From Bacteroidota bacterium (GTDB lineage Bacteria; Bacteroidota; Ignavibacteria; UBA10030; UBA6906): 64,000 bases of DNA. Each line of letters opens with the position of its first letter. Within the stretch, counting starts at the first letter, position 1. Shown here one piece after another: positions 8,892-18,625 of this stretch. The position numbers and the translations under genes are program-made. The stretch spans positions 124,001-188,000 of the forward strand of contig JAUQWO010000064.1 of the NCBI GenBank assembly GCA_030835135.1, read 5' to 3'. The notes under the pieces were generated by a model that had not been told where the DNA came from, ran no database searches, and saw only the letters and a program-made list of their open reading frames with translations.

Positions 8892-10871
8892 GTGTCACTC
8901 TCCTCCGCCGCGAAGCACCGGCTCTTCGGTGCCATCCTCGTGCTGACCCCCGTGCTCTTCCTGCTGCTCACAGAGGGAGCGCTCCGGTTCTTTGCCGTCG
9001 GCACGGACCTCGGTCTCGTGCAGAGAACCATCGTGCGGGGTCGGGAGTTCTACACGATCAACCGCATGGTGGGACGCCGATACTTCTCCCGCCCGGGCGT
9101 AGCCATTCCGGAACCACCCGATGTGTTGTTCCCGGTCAGAAAGTCGCCACGGACCAAACGTGTGTTCTGCCTCGGGGAGTCCACCATGGCCGGATTCCCG
9201 TATGAGTACAACGCCACCCCCGCATCCCTGCTGAAGGATCAACTTGCATCGCTCTTCCCCGCCGATACGATCGAGGTCATCAACGTGGGGATGTCGGCCA
9301 TCGGCAGCACCGTTGTGCGCGATCTCCTCACCGATCTGATGCCGTACGAACCCGATATGTTCGTGATCTACATCGGGCACAACGAATACTACGGGGTCTT
9401 CGGACCGGGGTCGTCGTCGCCGCTCGCCGGATCGACCTGGCTGACCCGGTTGCACCTGACGCTGGTCAGGACACGGCTGTACGTCCTCCTGCAGGAGGCG
9501 TACAATCGGGCCGAGGGCCTCGTCCACACCGAACAACGCGCCGCCGAGGCGACGTTGATGGAGGCGATGGGGAACCGCACCGGCATCCCCTACCGCGGCG
9601 TGGTCTACAGCAAGGGGTTGGAGATCTTCCGCGAGAATATCACTGCCATCATCGACGAAGCACGCGGCCGCGACATCCCGGTCCTGTTCAGCACGCTCGT
9701 CGAGAACCTGTCCGATCAGCCACCGTTCCTCTCGGTGCACAGCCCCGCAGCGGATGCTGCAACGCAGGACGCCGTACGCCGACTCATCGATGAGAGCATC
9801 GCCGCGGCCCGGCGTGGGGACTGGGTGGACGCATCTGATGCGTTACAGCGGGCGGCGCTCCTCGACTCATCCTATGCCTCCACGCGCTTTCTCCTCGGTG
9901 CTGCCTTCCTTGCCCGCGGCGACAGCGCCGGCGCAGCAGTGGAATACCGTGCGGCGCGCGATCTCGACGCCCTGCGGTTCCGTGCTTCCGCGGAGCTCCA
10001 GCACACACTGCTCGCGATCTGCGCCGCCCGTTCCGTGCCCGTCGCCCGTGTCGATGCCGCCTTCGCTGCAGCGTCGCCGGGCGGGATCACCGGACACGGT
10101 CTCATTCTCGAGCACCTCCATCCGAACGTCCGTGGCTACGCACTCATGGCGAAGACCTGGGCCGCGGCCATCCGGGAGCACGGACTCCTTACATCCACGG
10201 GTCCGGCCGGCACCCTTCTGCCGGACAGTGTTTGGGAGCGCACGGCGCCGATCACACCCTTCGATGTCGCGATCGGCGCGGCGAAGACCGCCCAACTCAC
10301 CAGCCGGTGGCCGTTCGCGCCGGAACAATTTCGGCCGGCACCGACGCCGACCGACACCGTGACCATGATCGTCTCCCGGGCACTGCGCGATCGCACCCCC
10401 TGGACCCGTGCACGCTACAGCGTCGCGGAGTGGTATGAGCGGCGCACGGAGTACGACCGTGCACGCACCGAATACTGCGCGATCGCCAAGGCGCTCCCGT
10501 ATTCGTTCCAACCTCTCGTGCGTCGCGCCGATGCATTTGCCGCTGAAGGCCGGACCGCTGATGCCGCGGCCGGGTACCGCCAGAGCATCCGCGTCGAGGA
10601 AAACCCGTATGCACACATGAAGCTCGGTGTACTCCTGCTGCAGAACGCGGAAGCAGCCGGCGCCGCAGCCGAACTCGAGCAGGGCTTCGCCGTGGACGCC
10701 TCTCTGGGTGGTGTCCTCACGTCGGGTGAAGCGGCCTTCGGCCGTTCATTGCTTGCATACGCCTATGCCCGCAACAAACAGTATGCACAGGCAAAGGAAC
10801 AGGCCCGCAAGGCACTCGCACTGCAACCGGGGCAACGAGAAGCCGCGGAACTCCTGCGCCGACTGCCGTAG
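8892..10871 (+). CDS. Membrane-anchored SGNH/GDSL-type hydrolase with TPR repeats
   Basis: 659 residues starting at a GTG one base after the tag stop. One N-terminal transmembrane segment (LVLTPVLFLLLTEGALRFF) is followed by an SGNH hydrolase core: the nucleophile block is FCLGESTMAG (about residue 97), the GHNE block is VIYIGHNEYYG (about 160), and EHLHPNVRGYAL (about 415) supplies the catalytic histidine. Tandem TPR-like helices lie in the loop around 300-350 and again in the last 170 residues. Such enzymes act on O-acyl esters of glycans or lipids; here the substrate is unknown. The close spacing to tag suggests the same transcript. Confidence 0.78.
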   Translation: MSLSSAAKHRLFGAILVLTPVLFLLLTEGALRFFAVGTDLGLVQRTIVRGREFYTINRMVGRRYFSRPGVAIPEPPDVLFPVRKSPRTKRVFCLGESTMAGFPYEYNATPASLLKDQLASLFPADTIEVINVGMSAIGSTVVRDLLTDLMPYEPDMFVIYIGHNEYYGVFGPGSSSPLAGSTWLTRLHLTLVRTRLYVLLQEAYNRAEGLVHTEQRAAEATLMEAMGNRTGIPYRGVVYSKGLEIFRENITAIIDEARGRDIPVLFSTLVENLSDQPPFLSVHSPAADAATQDAVRRLIDESIAAARRGDWVDASDALQRAALLDSSYASTRFLLGAAFLARGDSAGAAVEYRAARDLDALRFRASAELQHTLLAICAARSVPVARVDAAFAAASPGGITGHGLILEHLHPNVRGYALMAKTWAAAIREHGLLTSTGPAGTLLPDSVWERTAPITPFDVAIGAAKTAQLTSRWPFAPEQFRPAPTPTDTVTMIVSRALRDRTPWTRARYSVAEWYERRTEYDRARTEYCAIAKALPYSFQPLVRRADAFAAEGRTADAAAGYRQSIRVEENPYAHMKLGVLLLQNAEAAGAAAELEQGFAVDASLGGVLTSGEAAFGRSLLAYAYARNKQYAQAKEQARKALALQPGQREAAELLRRLP

Positions 10872-10963
10872 TCCCACCCGGAACGTACCACCATCACCGT
10901 GCAGCTCATGGACAGGTCGCTGCCACCGATCGATCACCGCATCTCCAGAGAACCAGGGTCATT

Positions 10964-12409
10964 ATGAAACGATCACTTCTGTTGGTCTTTGCTCTCATCC
11001 TCGGCGCGGCCCTCGTCGTGCATGCGCAGAACCGGTCACCGTACGTGCCAGAGACCGACCCGCTCGTCGTCACAAAGCTCGCTACATGGCAGGGGTTGAA
11101 ATTCGGCCTGATGATGACGTGGGGTCCGTACAGCCAGTGGGGAGTGGTCGAGTCGTGGTCCATCTGTGCGGAGGATGAACCGTGGTGCCAGCGGAATGCG
11201 CCGGACTATGTCCGGTACAAGCAGGACTACGAGGGACTCAAGAAGACATTCAACCCCATCCACTTCGATCCGGAGAAATGGGCGCGTGCCGCAAAGGACG
11301 CAGGCATCAGGTACGTCGTGGGCATGGCCAAACACCACGATGGGTTCTGCATGTTCGATACGCGCACCACGGAGTACCGTGTCACCGACCCCGGTACACC
11401 GTTCTCATCTCATCCGAAGGCCAACATCCTGAAGGAGATCCTCACGGCATTCCGCGCGCAGGGACTCTGGACGGGCATCTACTTCTCCAAACCCGATTGG
11501 CATTCGGAGAACTACTGGTGGCCGTATTTTCCGACGCCCGACCGGAACGTGAACTACGACGTCACGAAGTATCCCGATCGGTGGAAGAGGTTCGTGGGGT
11601 TCACCCATACCCAGATCGAAGAGCTGATGACCGGGTATGGACCGATCGACATCCTGTGGCTTGACGGCGGCTGGGTACAGCCCATGACGCGTGAAGAGGT
11701 GCTCGGGTACATCACCGCACCCGACTACAAATACAGCCGCATCCAGAGTCAGGATATCTATATGCCGGAGCTTGCGCGCATGGCGCGCAGCCATCAACCG
11801 GGGCTCATCGTGGTGGACCGTGCGGTGCATGGCAAGTATCAGAACTATCTGACGCCGGAGAACGTTGTGCCGGACACGCTCCTGTCGTATCCATGGGAGT
11901 CGTGTATCACGGCGACCACAAGCTGGTCATACACGTTCAAGGACCAGTACAAGTCGGGGCGTGAACTCATCCATATGCTGGTGGACATTGTTGCGAAGGG
12001 CGGGAACCTTCTGCTGAACATCGGACCCGGACCGGATGGCACATGGCAACAGGAAGCATACGACAGGCTGGCGGAGATCGGGGAATGGATGAAGGTGAAC
12101 AGCAGCGCGATCTATGACACGCATCCGATCGCACCCTACCGTGAGGGGAACGTGCGGCTGACACAGGACAAGAACGGTGCGGTCTATGTGATCGCGCTTG
12201 CCGGGACCGGAGAGACCACGCCTCCCGGCATGGTTCGGCTGAGTGCACTCCGGCCGGCCGCGGACGCAACGGTGACACTGCTGGGATCCACGGCAGCACC
12301 GTCGTGGAAGGTGTCAGAAAAGGGATGTGCGATCGAGATCCCGGCTTCGCTCCGCAGCAAGGCCCCATGCAAGGATGCGTGGGTCGTCAGGATCTCGAAG
12401 GTACAGTAA
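10964..12409 (+). CDS. GH29 alpha-L-fucosidase (short form)
   Basis: 481 residues with a signal peptide (LILGAALVVHAQ). The GH29 barrel signatures are present: FGLMMTWGPYSQWG, AGIRYVVGMAKHHDGFCMFD and the nucleophile segment DILWLDGGW at about residue 233, where the second Asp is the predicted nucleophile. GNLLLNIGPGPDGTW follows, and a short beta-sandwich ends the protein. It would hydrolyse terminal alpha-L-fucose from glycans in the periplasm or outside. It converges on the second GH29 gene at 12485, with only 75 bases between the stops. Confidence 0.9.
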   Translation: MKRSLLLVFALILGAALVVHAQNRSPYVPETDPLVVTKLATWQGLKFGLMMTWGPYSQWGVVESWSICAEDEPWCQRNAPDYVRYKQDYEGLKKTFNPIHFDPEKWARAAKDAGIRYVVGMAKHHDGFCMFDTRTTEYRVTDPGTPFSSHPKANILKEILTAFRAQGLWTGIYFSKPDWHSENYWWPYFPTPDRNVNYDVTKYPDRWKRFVGFTHTQIEELMTGYGPIDILWLDGGWVQPMTREEVLGYITAPDYKYSRIQSQDIYMPELARMARSHQPGLIVVDRAVHGKYQNYLTPENVVPDTLLSYPWESCITATTSWSYTFKDQYKSGRELIHMLVDIVAKGGNLLLNIGPGPDGTWQQEAYDRLAEIGEWMKVNSSAIYDTHPIAPYREGNVRLTQDKNGAVYVIALAGTGETTPPGMVRLSALRPAADATVTLLGSTAAPSWKVSEKGCAIEIPASLRSKAPCKDAWVVRISKVQ

Positions 12410-12484
12410 GCTGCAAGCGCGGCGTCCGGGGAGCGACAGATGTTCCGTGAACCCGGACACCGCGGATGGTGATGTTCGCTGCTG

Positions 12485-14329
12485 CTATTGCACCGTGATC
12501 TCGTCCACAAATACCCAGGCCTTCCCCCCCGCACCTCTGTGCCACACAGGACACACGGCGACATTCGCCGCACGCACTTTCACGAATCGCGCCCGTGGAG
12601 AAGCAAGACCGACCGTGAGGTCTTTCACCGTGACACGGGGATCGTCCGCCGGTTCGCCTGTCGTCACCGACCCGGCGAAGGTGTAGTCGGTGCCGTTCGT
12701 GGAGATCATCACGTCCACCGCGCGGGGAAGAAAGATCCATGAGCCCTGCGCCTGCAAACAGCCGACGGTGACACTGGCGACCGTCCGTTCCTTCCCCAGA
12801 TCCAGAAGGGCTTCACAATCCGATCCCTCGAAGCCCGCCCATTCCGCATCATTCATCTCCAGCATCCCCCGCAGCCCATTGGACAGACCCGCTGCCCCTT
12901 GACCCGGGTATTTCGGGGAAGGAGATTCCTGCAGCGTGACCTTGTCCACGCCGAAGGTCGCAAAGGAATTCTCCGGAGCTTCCAGCACCGGCAGACCGGC
13001 AACGGGGCCATCGAGGTCGAGAGCGATCACGGCATCATACGGATCGAGCCCGTCTGCGGGGAGCGGGATGACAAGGCGATCGGCCAGGAGGCGACAGGTC
13101 AATCCCACGCCGCCGAGGACTGACGCTTTCGTGACGGTGCGACCGGGGAACATGCGCAGAAACAGGGTATCTCGTGGTACTGTCAGCAGATGCACGAACA
13201 CACGCTTCCCTTTGTTCGTGGACGCGATCCATGCCGATGGCCTGATCGGGCCACCCTGCGTCCCATAGATGCTCTCACCGTTCCGCTTCAGCCATGCCCC
13301 CATCCCCTGCAGCCGTTCGATCTGGCGTTGTTCGATGCGGCCATCGGGCATCGGACTGATATTCAGGAGCAGATTGCCGCCGCCGCCCGCGGTCTTCGCG
13401 AGCGTATGGATGCACTCCTTCAGCGACTTGATCCTGTCGTTCGGCTTCCACGACCATTGTGTACCGATCGTGATGCACGATTCCCACGGGTGTTCATTGT
13501 CGAAGGCACCGACCTCCTGCTCGGGTGTGCCGAAGTCGCCGGCGTATTTCGCGGATGCACTCATCCCCTTCGCTCCGGAACCGTGTCCCTTGTCCACCCG
13601 GTTATTGATGAGGAGTCCGTCCTTCAACCGTCGCGCATACGCATAGAGCTCCATCCCATCGTGATGGGTCCACGGGTCCTCCCATTGGCCATCGAACCAG
13701 AGCATCTCCGTGCCGTACTTCGTGATGAGTTCCGTGACCTGATCGCGGAGGTATGTGCGGTACCGGTTCATATCCGCCGCGGCGATCGGCTTGGGGTCGC
13801 CGCCGTAGGCCACAGGATAATCCGGATGATGCCAATCGAGGATGGAGTGATAGGTACAGAACATCACGCCCTGTGCTCTGCACGCGGTGGCGAGTTCTCC
13901 CACGACATCGCGCCGGAATGGGGTGGACATGATATCGTAGGTCGTGAATTTCGAATCCCAGAGGCAGAAACCATCGTGGTGCTTCGTCGTGATGACCAGA
14001 TACTTCATGCCGGCGGCCTTCGCCAATCCGGCCCACTCCGTTGCATTGAAGAGAACGGGGTTGAACTCCTTGTAGAGTCCGTCGTAATCCTCGATCCGTA
14101 CCTGCGGACCGCGCGACCACCCTATCTCGGCGCCGCGCAGCGTGATGGGCCCCCAGTGGATGAACATCCCGAAGCGCATCTCCTGCCACCGTCGCAATGA
14201 GGCGGCATTGGTCATGAGTTCGGGGTTGGCTTCACCTCCGCCGCTCTGTTGGGCGAACAGCGAGGGAGTGCACAGGGACAGCAGGATCGCAAGAAGCGCC
14301 GCTTTGCTGGTCGACATGGATCGTCTCAT
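12485..14329 (-). CDS. GH29 alpha-L-fucosidase with C-terminal discoidin-like domain
   Basis: 614 residues: signal peptide to about residue 26 (SLFAQQ), GH29 catalytic barrel (FGMFIHWGPITLRG, YLVITTKHHDGFCLWD, nucleophile segment TEMLWFDGQW at about residue 212, GNLLLNISPMPDG), then a C-terminal beta-sandwich of F5/8 type C (discoidin-like) appearance from about residue 480, which commonly binds carbohydrate. It is longer than, and clearly diverged from, the convergent fucosidase, so the two probably differ in linkage preference. A second in-frame ATG four codons in is an equally possible start. Confidence 0.9.
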   Translation of the reverse strand: MRRSMSTSKAALLAILLSLCTPSLFAQQSGGGEANPELMTNAASLRRWQEMRFGMFIHWGPITLRGAEIGWSRGPQVRIEDYDGLYKEFNPVLFNATEWAGLAKAAGMKYLVITTKHHDGFCLWDSKFTTYDIMSTPFRRDVVGELATACRAQGVMFCTYHSILDWHHPDYPVAYGGDPKPIAAADMNRYRTYLRDQVTELITKYGTEMLWFDGQWEDPWTHHDGMELYAYARRLKDGLLINNRVDKGHGSGAKGMSASAKYAGDFGTPEQEVGAFDNEHPWESCITIGTQWSWKPNDRIKSLKECIHTLAKTAGGGGNLLLNISPMPDGRIEQRQIERLQGMGAWLKRNGESIYGTQGGPIRPSAWIASTNKGKRVFVHLLTVPRDTLFLRMFPGRTVTKASVLGGVGLTCRLLADRLVIPLPADGLDPYDAVIALDLDGPVAGLPVLEAPENSFATFGVDKVTLQESPSPKYPGQGAAGLSNGLRGMLEMNDAEWAGFEGSDCEALLDLGKERTVASVTVGCLQAQGSWIFLPRAVDVMISTNGTDYTFAGSVTTGEPADDPRVTVKDLTVGLASPRARFVKVRAANVAVCPVWHRGAGGKAWVFVDEITVQ

Positions 14330-14440
14330 CGGGATGTATGGGTGACGGGAAGTGATGGCTGCGCGTTGCCATCAATCTACACCCAGAGGCCTGCAATGTC
14401 AATGAGGACTTGCGCCGGAGCTGCACGCCGTGTGATGCGA

Positions 14441-15376
14441 TCATCGATCCTGGCAATGTGCTTCAAGCCGTTCCACCGCGACGGGGATGCCCCGCCGTTC
14501 ACTGCGCCGCCAGGCATCGCAGGCGGCACTCAGCCGTCCTTGCTCCATCCGGCAGTCGCCGAGCATGAGCCATGCCTCCCCATCCATGCTGTCGGAAGCG
14601 ACGAGGGTTTCCAGGGCGGAGACGGCCTCGTCCAGCCGGCCGGCAGCGCGGAAGGACAACGCTTCGTTATACAGGAGCCACAGGCACGTATCGCACTCAC
14701 TGAGCGCATACGCATAGTCCTTCAGCGCATCCTCATATCTGCCGGCTGCATGAAGCAGATTGCCGCGTTCGGTGCGTGAGCGGACGTCGGCCGGGTCACA
14801 GCGCAACGCCAGCGTAAGATCCGCATAGGCCTCTGTCTGCCTGCCCGCTCTCCTCCAGAGGATCCCCCTCTCACAACGGGCGCTCACGTCACACGGGTCA
14901 CGCTGCAGGATCGCTGCCAGCTCCTCCAATTGAAGCACGCCAAGAGCAGTGACCCATGTCCGTCTCAATACACGTTCGGCATCCCACGGTCCGTCATCCT
15001 CCTGTGCAGCTTCGATCTGCTGCTCCCGGATCTGAAATCGCATCCATCGCGCGTCGCGGTCCCCTGGCGCAAGCCGGATCGTGCGGTCCAGATCGCCCCT
15101 TGCTCCCGGAAGGTCCCGGAGGCCGAAACGGGCAAGTGCGCGGTTGTACCACCCATCCGGATCGTTCGGTTCATGCAGAAGATACACAGAGAAGAGGCTC
15201 TCCGCTCTCACCAATGCACCATCACGGTACGAATCCTCTGCGTGGGCAAAAAGGGACTGATCGGCCGTTCTGCACCCCCAACCTCCGATCGCGGCGACCA
15301 TGACAATCAGAATGCTGGATCTTCTGATTACACGTCGCCCTATCCTCCGGAGGATATCCCGATGCCGTCCCATCAT
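14441..15376 (-). CDS. TPR-repeat protein, probably exported
   Basis: About 311 residues. A very basic N-terminus (RRIGRRVIRRSS) leads into a hydrophobic segment ending GGWGC, which could be a degenerate lipobox. The rest is a run of TPR units (for example NDPDGWYNRALARFGLRDLP, GRYEDALKDYAYALSE and GRLDEAVSALETLV), six or so in all, ending just before the stop. Such proteins act as periplasmic scaffolds; no partner is evident. An alternative start lies at 15406. It is divergent from the bacteriohemerythrin gene. Confidence 0.7.
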   Translation of the reverse strand: MMGRHRDILRRIGRRVIRRSSILIVMVAAIGGWGCRTADQSLFAHAEDSYRDGALVRAESLFSVYLLHEPNDPDGWYNRALARFGLRDLPGARGDLDRTIRLAPGDRDARWMRFQIREQQIEAAQEDDGPWDAERVLRRTWVTALGVLQLEELAAILQRDPCDVSARCERGILWRRAGRQTEAYADLTLALRCDPADVRSRTERGNLLHAAGRYEDALKDYAYALSECDTCLWLLYNEALSFRAAGRLDEAVSALETLVASDSMDGEAWLMLGDCRMEQGRLSAACDAWRRSERRGIPVAVERLEAHCQDR

Positions 15377-15537
15377 GTGCTTCCGATCCCTGCGCGATAC
15401 ATACATGCTCAACCTACACTTCCTTTTTCCTATCCACAAGGAGGGCAGACAGCTATGGAGACTATGAGCCACCTGTCCCATTATGCCACAACTGAAACGG
15501 CCACATCGCCGATTCATCGAAAAATGACAGATATTTG

Positions 15538-15553
15538 TGGCACGGGAATTGGA
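15538..15553 (+). promoter_or_regulatory. Sigma-54-like promoter upstream of bacteriohemerythrin
   Basis: TGGCAC, five bases, then TTGGA matches the sigma-54 pattern TGGCAC-N5-TTGCA except that the invariant -12 GC reads GG. It sits 55 bases before the start codon. The mismatch at the key dinucleotide keeps confidence low. Confidence 0.25.
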
Positions 15554-15607
15554 AGTTGAAGGAACGGGGAGTTCCGCATCATTCAAACGCAAGAGAAGGA
15601 GGTACTC

Positions 15608-16015
15608 ATGGCGTTGATGGATTGGCAGGAAACCCTGAGCGTTGGCGTTCCCACGATCGATACCGAGCACAAGAAGCTTGTGTCTCTGCTGAACGATCTC
15701 CACACAGCCATGCGCGAAGGCAAGAGCAAGGAAGCAATGGGCGTGGTGCTGAACGGGCTCATCACCTATACCGCGACCCACTTCGGGACCGAGGAAAAGT
15801 TCATGACCAAGCATGCGTATCCGGCGTATGCTGAACACAAGAAACAACACGATGATCTTGTGAAGCAGGCGCTGGATGTGAAAGCTGCGTTCGAAGCCGG
15901 CAAGACCGGCGTGAACATGGAACTCATGACCTTCCTGAAGGACTGGGTACAGACACATATCGTGGGGACCGACAAGAAGCTCGGAGCATTTCTGGCATCC
16001 CATGGTGTGAAGTAG
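15608..16015 (+). CDS. Bacteriohemerythrin (oxygen-binding di-iron protein)
   Basis: 135 residues, the normal length of single-domain bacteriohemerythrins. All iron ligands are visible: DTEHKKL, THFGTEEKFM (His and Glu), AEHKKQHDDL (two His) and WVQTHIVGTDKK (His and Asp). The fold binds O2 reversibly at a di-iron site and is used for oxygen storage, delivery or sensing in microaerobes. A strong GAAGGAGG site precedes ATG. A terminator follows at 16044-16072. This fits a micro-oxic or facultative lifestyle. Confidence 0.95.
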   Translation: MALMDWQETLSVGVPTIDTEHKKLVSLLNDLHTAMREGKSKEAMGVVLNGLITYTATHFGTEEKFMTKHAYPAYAEHKKQHDDLVKQALDVKAAFEAGKTGVNMELMTFLKDWVQTHIVGTDKKLGAFLASHGVK

Positions 16016-16043
16016 CCGCCCTTCCGACCATGAGCCGCACGGC

Positions 16044-16072
16044 GTGCCCGGGGGAGATCCATCCCCGGGCAC
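16044..16072. terminator. Bidirectional terminator between convergent genes
   Basis: A perfect 10-bp GC-rich stem (16044-16053 with 16063-16072) with a 9-base loop lies between the stop of bacteriohemerythrin and the stop of the T9SS propeller gene. There is no T tract, so it may act as a barrier hairpin or need Rho. Confidence 0.55.
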
Positions 16073-16099
16073 CGTCCTCGCCAGACTTGCTTCCCGCGC

Positions 16100-18625
16100 C
16101 TAGCGGATGATCACGAACTTCCGGATCTGGACGAACGTGCCGGCCTCGATCCGGTAGAAATAGACACCACTTGCGAGACCATGTCCATCAAACCGGTCTT
16201 CATGATATCCCGCATCCATCTCTCCCGACCGTACGACAGCCACCTCCTGGCCGAGCGCTGAATAGACCGCCAATCGCACTCGCGCGCGCTCGGGTAACCC
16301 GTAGCGGATCAGCGTTGAAGGATTGAAAGGATTGGGATAATTCTGATCCAGAGAATAGACATCGGGGATGTCCGATGGTGATCCTACCGCAGTGAGGGCA
16401 GCCGAGAACCTCCACGGAGCGCAGTACGCGGACGCGCCCGCAACATTCTTCGCACGCACCCGCCAGTAGTACGTCCCTGCCCCCGCAAGCGTGACAGCTT
16501 TCGTTGTATCGGTCAGGGTCGAATCGTCGAACACCGGGGATGCGAAGGTGGACGACGTCGCGACCTGCAGATGATAGGTCTCCGCCCCAGCCGCCTTCTT
16601 CCAGACACACACGGGATCCTGCGGAACCCCGACCGCCAGGTTGGATGGAAACACGAGCACAGGCATCTTCGGGACATGCGGCCATGCCGGACGACCATAG
16701 ACACCCCGCCCCCATGTCCCGGCGTAGATGGTGCCATCGGTCTGTATCGCAATGGACCTGATATCGGAGATCGGCAATCCGGAATTCAACCGGTACCACG
16801 GTGAGGTGCCATGCGTGGCGGACATCCAGACATAGTCGGTCGTCGCGACATACACATGCCCTTCGGCGTTCGTGGCGATCGCTTGTACCTTGCCAGCCGG
16901 ACCGCCGGACGCAGGGACCCACGTTGTGCCGTTGGTCGCAGAATAGTACAGGCCCGTTCCGGTTCCTGCGAACAATCTGCCGGACGGATCACACGCAAGC
17001 GCGTACACATGCAGGTCTGCCATGCCGCCCGATGCAACTGCCCAGGTCGTCCCCCGCGTCGCCGACCGGAACACACCGAATCCGTCCGTACCCGCAAAGA
17101 GCGTGTCCTGCGCGTTGTGGACCAGTGCGTACACGGTCTTGCCCGAGAGCGGTCCGGCCAGCGCGGAGTAGGCCCCACCCACGAACTTCGCGAATGCCCG
17201 CCCCGTGCTCATGGGAAGCCCTGCCAGATAGGTGGTATCACCTGTTCCGACCGTCACACCATACGGCAGGATCTTTGCCTGCCATGGGGGGGCGGAAGGC
17301 GCTCCCCCGGAATAGCCAGCGCGGACACTCTGTGTGTCCGTCCAGTCATTCGTGGTGGTCGCAACGCTCCCCCACCACGACTCATACGATACACCACCAT
17401 CCGTGAATCCTAAACCCTCCGCCACGCATGCCAGGAACCCATCGGACCCTTCTCCCATCGCCAACACGTGATAGGGGGGGAATGTTGCATGCCACGTTGC
17501 ACCGGTCCGCTGCTCCCATGGCGCGGATCCGTCCGCGGCACGCCAGATCCCCATCTGGGTGCCGGCATAGAGGATGCCGCCCCGGGTGCACAGCAACGAT
17601 GGAACGAATGTGTTCCGCAGATCTTCGGTCACATCGGTCCACCCCCGGCCCGACGCACGCAGGAGTCGCCCCGTCGATGCCGTGATGTAGAGGGTTGTAC
17701 CATCCGGACAATAGACATGCTTCGCCCCGACGCTGGCAGGTGCCGTCGTGGTCCAACTCACGCCGTTGTTCGTGGACCGGAGAAGGCTGCCATCGGCATC
17801 GACCGCATACACGTAGCCATTGGCGAGAAATGCGAATCCCCTGCCTGTGAAATTCGAATCAAGCTCCGTGTACCCCGTGCCGTCGGTCTTCAGGCGTACC
17901 AACCTGTTCGGTGACTCAATGCCAAAGATGTAGCCTCCCTTCGTGACGGCAAGATCGGACAGCACGGTGTTCGTAACGAACCTGGTCCAGGAGTTGCCGG
18001 AGGTCGTTGATTTGTAGGTCGCCTTCGTCCCCGCATCATCGCTCATGGCAAGATACAGGGCGCCGGAGGAATCCATGGCCAGATTCCGGACCCAGGGATG
18101 GCCGACATACCCGGGGACCTTCTGCTCCCAGATCGTGCCGCCATTCGTTGAGCGCATATACCATGCCCCCGCTTCGGAGGTATAGCGTCTGCGCCAGATG
18201 TTGCCTTTGCTGTCAACAAGCAGGGCGGAGATCTCGACCGTGTCGATCAGCGTCCAGGCGGATCCCTCATTTGTGGACCGGTACAGATATCCCGTGGCCG
18301 ACTCCACGTTCGGGGAATGGGGTCCCTGATAGGGATGCCCATAGGTGAGAGCCAGAAGACCGCCGTCTGGTTCCACCGCCATGAGACGGACGTTCTGCTC
18401 CTGGAGTCCGCTCGCCGCACGCTTCCAGGTCAGTCCGTCCACGGAGCGGTAGACACCTGACGCATCGGTGCCGAGGTACATGTCGCCCTCCGGAGTCCGC
18501 ACAAGGCATTGAACCTCGCCGGCGAGTGGCCCGCCGGTGTAGGTCCAGGATACCGATACTTGAGCGATCGCGACAGATGAGAAGAGCGTGGTGATCAGCA
18601 ATGCAGGGACAAATGACGTTCGCAT
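16100..18625 (-). CDS. Secreted beta-propeller (BNR/sialidase-like) protein with T9SS sorting domain
   Basis: About 841 residues from the ATG with AAGGGGG upstream; the frame is open further upstream but that part lacks export features. Signal peptide (LLITTLFSSVAIA), then many BNR-type repeats of the Y-R-S-x-N-x-G-x-x-W kind (LYRSTNEGSAWTLIDT and similar) forming propellers, a fibronectin-III-like module near residue 690-760, then a C-terminal sorting domain starting NYPNPFNPSTLIRYGLP. Proteins of this architecture leave the cell through the type IX secretion system. The asparagine/glycine-rich repeats match no specific enzyme active site, so adhesion or environmental sensing is as likely as hydrolysis. 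Confidence 0.82.
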   Translation of the reverse strand: MRTSFVPALLITTLFSSVAIAQVSVSWTYTGGPLAGEVQCLVRTPEGDMYLGTDASGVYRSVDGLTWKRAASGLQEQNVRLMAVEPDGGLLALTYGHPYQGPHSPNVESATGYLYRSTNEGSAWTLIDTVEISALLVDSKGNIWRRRYTSEAGAWYMRSTNGGTIWEQKVPGYVGHPWVRNLAMDSSGALYLAMSDDAGTKATYKSTTSGNSWTRFVTNTVLSDLAVTKGGYIFGIESPNRLVRLKTDGTGYTELDSNFTGRGFAFLANGYVYAVDADGSLLRSTNNGVSWTTTAPASVGAKHVYCPDGTTLYITASTGRLLRASGRGWTDVTEDLRNTFVPSLLCTRGGILYAGTQMGIWRAADGSAPWEQRTGATWHATFPPYHVLAMGEGSDGFLACVAEGLGFTDGGVSYESWWGSVATTTNDWTDTQSVRAGYSGGAPSAPPWQAKILPYGVTVGTGDTTYLAGLPMSTGRAFAKFVGGAYSALAGPLSGKTVYALVHNAQDTLFAGTDGFGVFRSATRGTTWAVASGGMADLHVYALACDPSGRLFAGTGTGLYYSATNGTTWVPASGGPAGKVQAIATNAEGHVYVATTDYVWMSATHGTSPWYRLNSGLPISDIRSIAIQTDGTIYAGTWGRGVYGRPAWPHVPKMPVLVFPSNLAVGVPQDPVCVWKKAAGAETYHLQVATSSTFASPVFDDSTLTDTTKAVTLAGAGTYYWRVRAKNVAGASAYCAPWRFSAALTAVGSPSDIPDVYSLDQNYPNPFNPSTLIRYGLPERARVRLAVYSALGQEVAVVRSGEMDAGYHEDRFDGHGLASGVYFYRIEAGTFVQIRKFVIIR

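Noticed and set aside
12410-12484. Terminator between the convergent fucosidase genes
   Set aside because: A 7-bp GTCCGGG/CCCGGAC repeat is present, but the loop is 21 bases and there is no T tract, so support is too weak to list.
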